Positions 61,464 to 64,000 of a DNA stretch of 64,000 nucleotides are shown here, one piece after another. The stretch is from Mugil cephalus (lineage: Eukaryota; Chordata; Actinopteri; Mugiliformes; Mugilidae). Position 1 is the first letter of the stretch, and each line of letters begins with the position of its first letter. Location of the stretch: the NCBI RefSeq assembly GCF_022458985.1, contig NC_061779.1, positions 19,327,001 through 19,391,000 of the forward strand, in the 5' to 3' direction. Made by a program: the position numbers and the translations under genes. Under the pieces are notes generated by a model, which saw only the letters and a list, made by a program, of their open reading frames with translations, was not told the DNA's origin and searched no databases.

Positions 61464-63095
61464 GAAGAAGGGCTGCAACAACAACTCGATAAAAAAGGTA
61501 AAAAGAAAAATCGATTATTAAATGTATTGGTATTGATTTGTTGTGTCACGCGATTAATGTGTCAATCACTTGGATACTTCACCCTGCAGCACTTTACCAC
61601 TGCAGTTGTTTTTTTGTTTTGTTTTTTTCTTTCTTAAGCTTAACCTACAGACAGTTGAACGCAGTTGGACGAAATCCATGACGGAGGCAGAGCAGAGGCG
61701 CCATTTAATTAAAGACAAAAAACAAATGAAACATACATGACCGAGGTGGAGAAAACAATTCCATCGAAATCGTCAAAAGTGTGGGAGCACTTCACACTGC
61801 ACAAAACAAAAAAGTGTGTCACATGCAAGCTTTGTAAAGTGATATGGCTTGGCATGGGAGCACCACGGTGATGATATAACACCTGAAATGGAAACATGTC
61901 GGAGTCACTGAAGAAGAAAGGAGCTCAACAGCACGGTAAGTCACTACAATCCCACGTTTTTCCGTTTTAAAAACATACCGTTAGTCTCTCCTGTAGCTTG
62001 ACAAGCACGGTGGAAGAGCATGCGCACACATTTTACTTTGTATTACAATGTAATTTTCTTTTTGCATCAAACGCAGCTAATCCTGTGTTTGATTGTGATT
62101 CATGAATAAACTTGACGTGTACGTACTATGATGATGGTAATAATTTATTGATTAATAATCTAGTGTGAAGAAGACGCTGTTACTGTATGTGTGTGAGACA
62201 GGATGAATTGCATTTAGACAGGATGAAAGTAATTTATATATCCTCAAATTTATGTAATTAAGAATGTTTAGGGTACTTGTACTTTTTATGAGTGTGTGAG
62301 TTACATGTATGTATGTATGTGTGCATGTATATGTCTTGTTTGTAACTGCACTTTGGGTAACCTACTTGGCTTAACCTAATAGTAAATAAATAACTAATAA
62401 ATAAGTTAAACAAAACTGTGCCGTTATACAGACTTATATCCATCTTTCTCATTCCAGAAGAAAACAGCAAACCATTACGGGCTTCATGTTGTGAAGTGCA
62501 TCATGTGCACCACGGCAAGCAGCTGTCTTGACAGATAGCATCCTGAACATGACTGTAACTGACATGAGGCCTCTGTCGATAGTCAAAGATGACGGCTTCA
62601 CTACAATGATCTGCACCTTCAGTCCTAGCAACACTCTTCCCTCAAGGAACCATTTCACAAAGCTCACGGAGAGAAAAGATGTATGCGCTGCTTCTGTGTG
62701 TGTCAGTGATTGTGTATGATACTGCAATGAAAATCACGTGATCAAGTGTCAACGTTGACACAAATCCTGTGACTGCGTTTTTTATTTGGATTTTCAGTTA
62801 CTTATCACTTATTGTTCCTATAGCTCAAGTCACTTGTTCAAAAATGCCTCTTTTTTGTGCACTAAAGAAAAAGCCTTCATATTTTTCAGTGATTTTCACA
62901 ATTTATTGCAGGTTAATGAAGCTGTATGAAAAGCATTTATTTAAAAAATATATAATTTTTTATTTATATTATCTTAACAACATATTCAACCAGGAACCTG
63001 CTTGCGCAAATTTTGGCTGTTTAATTTAATTTTATTTCTGAATAAAGAGGTGGAGATTATTTTTTTTTAAATTGATTGATTGATTAATCAATTGT
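61464..63095 (+). mobile_element. BED-finger hAT transposon relic
   Basis: The left end 'agggctgcaacaacaactcg' followed by 'aaaatcgattattaaatg' resembles the ends of common fish hAT elements. From 61,738 the plus strand encodes SKSSKVWEHFTLHKTKKCVTC and KLCK (split to show the BED-finger Cys pair), with a frame loss near 61,862 and recovery as HLK.KHVGVTEEERSST before a donor AR/GTAAGT at about 61,936. A second block after an acceptor at 62,457 reads KQQTITGFML, stop, then APRQAAVLTDSILNM, VTDMRPLSIVKDDGF and TLPSRNHFTKL, as in ZBED-type hAT transposases. It breaks off at 62,719 with no catalytic core, so it is inactive. Confidence 0.85.
62308..62330. repeat. (ATGT)n-like microsatellite
   Basis: Imperfect ATGT/GTAT run inside the hAT relic. 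Confidence 0.7.
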
Positions 63096-63301
63096 ACCGT
63101 ACTCAAGCATGGAACACTTGCACTCTCACTAACCATAGAAGCCAGACTTTAGGTGGCAAACATACTTGGGCTTTTCCCAACACACCAAGCCACTGGATAC
63201 TGCCGGGACTTCGATGCCTCCCGTGAAGAAAACTACCACTTGAGGCATCAAGTTCAAACACTTAAAAGACCAACCACTGCATTCTCTTTGAAAGACACAA
63301 G

Positions 63302-63860
63302 TTTTGTGAAAACCTCTACGTGGTACAGCTGGAATGTGATGGGCTTCAGGAACTGTTGGACAAACAAAGAAGTCCTGGCAAGAGCGTGAGCAGAAAACTC
63401 CAAGCCTGAATATGTCCAACAACAGCCAGCAAGAGCTCCACCAGAGAGACAACCAAATCCTGCAGCTCTCTACAAGGCTCAACAACAGCACAGAGCAGCT
63501 GGAGAAGAAGCTCAAAAAGGAGCTCACTGACACAGAACAGATGGAAGAGGATAAGAAAACTCTGCAGGAAGAGAAGAAAAAACAGAGGAGGGAAGAGCGA
63601 GAACTCTTTTACAAAAAGACTCTTTTACAAGACCACTCAAGAACGAGAAAAGAGAGAGAAGAAAGAGAAGGAGAAGAAAGAAATGGAGGAGGAAAATATA
63701 AACAAAAGAAATTGAGGACATGGTTAAAGAACTGGAGCACCAGATGAAGAAATTGGAGGAGACAATTAAAAAACTCCAGGACAGGAATAAAGAACTGGAG
63801 GACAAACACAATGAACTGGAAGTGGAGAATATTCAGGAAGAAGAAGAAGAAGAGGTGTAA
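63302..63860 (+). pseudogene. coiled-coil coding remnant with frameshifts, family unknown
   Basis: Three overlapping open segments on the plus strand read as one heptad-rich protein if two single-frame shifts are allowed. Segment 1 (about 63,268-63,408) has CENLYVVQLECDGLQELLDK. Segment 2 (63,361-63,747) has QEREQKTPSLNMSNNSQQ, LSTRLNNSTEQLEKKLKKEL and Lys/Glu-rich helix. Segment 3 (about 63,704-63,860) has EDMVKELEHQMKKLEET, LQDRNKELEDKHNELE and a Glu run before TAA. Leucines and charged residues follow a coiled-coil pattern in all three. I see no splice sites that would join them, so a retrocopy or decayed gene is likeliest. I do not recognise the family, and an exon of a live gene with assembly errors is possible. 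Confidence 0.45.
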
Positions 63861-63934
63861 CAGCAACAGCAAAGTGGAAGAGGAGGCTGCTTGTTGTTTA
63901 GCAGTAGCTCTTTGTTCCTTCACCCCCTGCCTTC

Positions 63935-64000
63935 CATTCAGGCCAGCGTTGTGGCACAGTGGTCAACACCGCAGCCCATCAGAAACACCTCCAGAGGCAT
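63935..64000 (-). repeat. start of abundant teleost repeat, cut by window edge
   Basis: 'ttgtggcacagtggtcaaca' resembles the end of the same family as 33,903-34,175, whose far end reads like 'ggtgcagtggttagcac'. Confidence 0.4.

Larger units (their letters stand above)
58332..64000. other. TUBGCP6 intron or upstream DNA filled with transposon relics
   Basis: The exon ending at 58331 starts with a split codon after a strong acceptor (TTTTCGCAG), so at least one more upstream exon must exist. Reading the minus strand to the window end I found no match to the N-terminal GCP6 region. The stretch is probably a long intron and contains the mobile-element relics and coiled-coil frame listed separately. 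Confidence 0.6.

Noticed and set aside
1..64000. tRNA, rRNA, CRISPR arrays, operons, prophage or other prokaryotic systems
   Set aside because: The window is intron-rich vertebrate DNA; no cloverleaf, rRNA core or regularly spaced direct-repeat array was seen on reading. A tRNAscan or Rfam search was not possible here.

Overview
The window is vertebrate, almost certainly teleost, nuclear DNA. The genes are split into many short exons with GT..AG introns. The intergenic DNA is AT-rich and full of microsatellites and repeat families I recognise from fish genomes: a non-LTR RT fragment, hAT and Tc1-like relics, and short interspersed elements. The three genes read as fish orthologues of human C12orf75/OCC1, APPL2 and TUBGCP6. 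Coding regions were assembled by joining exons at splice sites, checking that reading phase closes at every junction, and comparing with the protein families from memory. No database search was run.

Layout. 1-14.96 kb: no recognisable gene; a reverse-transcriptase fragment, short repeats and a CpG-rich patch near 14.6 kb. 14,964-21,414 (minus): C12orf75/OCC1, a 62-residue protein spread over five small coding exons, including a 25-nt microexon and a last exon with only 5 coding bases. 21.7-26.7 kb: intergenic DNA between two divergent genes, with an inverted repeat carrying a perfect CRE in each arm and a short telomere-like tract. 26,875-40,528 (plus): complete APPL2, 21 coding exons, 666 residues, BAR-PH-PTB. 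40.5-43.96 kb: APPL2 3' UTR and the convergent 3' end of TUBGCP6, with opposed poly(A) signals around a small palindrome. 43,961-58,331 (minus): TUBGCP6, the last 16 coding exons (1,266 residues), including one 1.7-kb exon with an 11-unit HGHSSD/YGHSSD repeat array. 58.3-64 kb: transposon relics (Tc1-like, hAT MITE, BED-finger hAT) and a frameshifted coiled-coil reading frame. The N-terminal TUBGCP6 exons lie beyond the right edge.

The genes do not form a functional pathway: APPL2 is an endosomal signalling adaptor, TUBGCP6 a gamma-tubulin ring complex subunit, and C12orf75 a small protein of poorly known function. The shared feature is arrangement. C12orf75 and APPL2 are head to head, as in human, and APPL2 and TUBGCP6 are tail to tail. 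I found no convincing evidence for a wholly new system. The most unusual features are the two-register GCP6 repeat array, the micro-exon structure of C12orf75 with a microsatellite serving as its polypyrimidine tract, and the symmetric convergent 3' ends.
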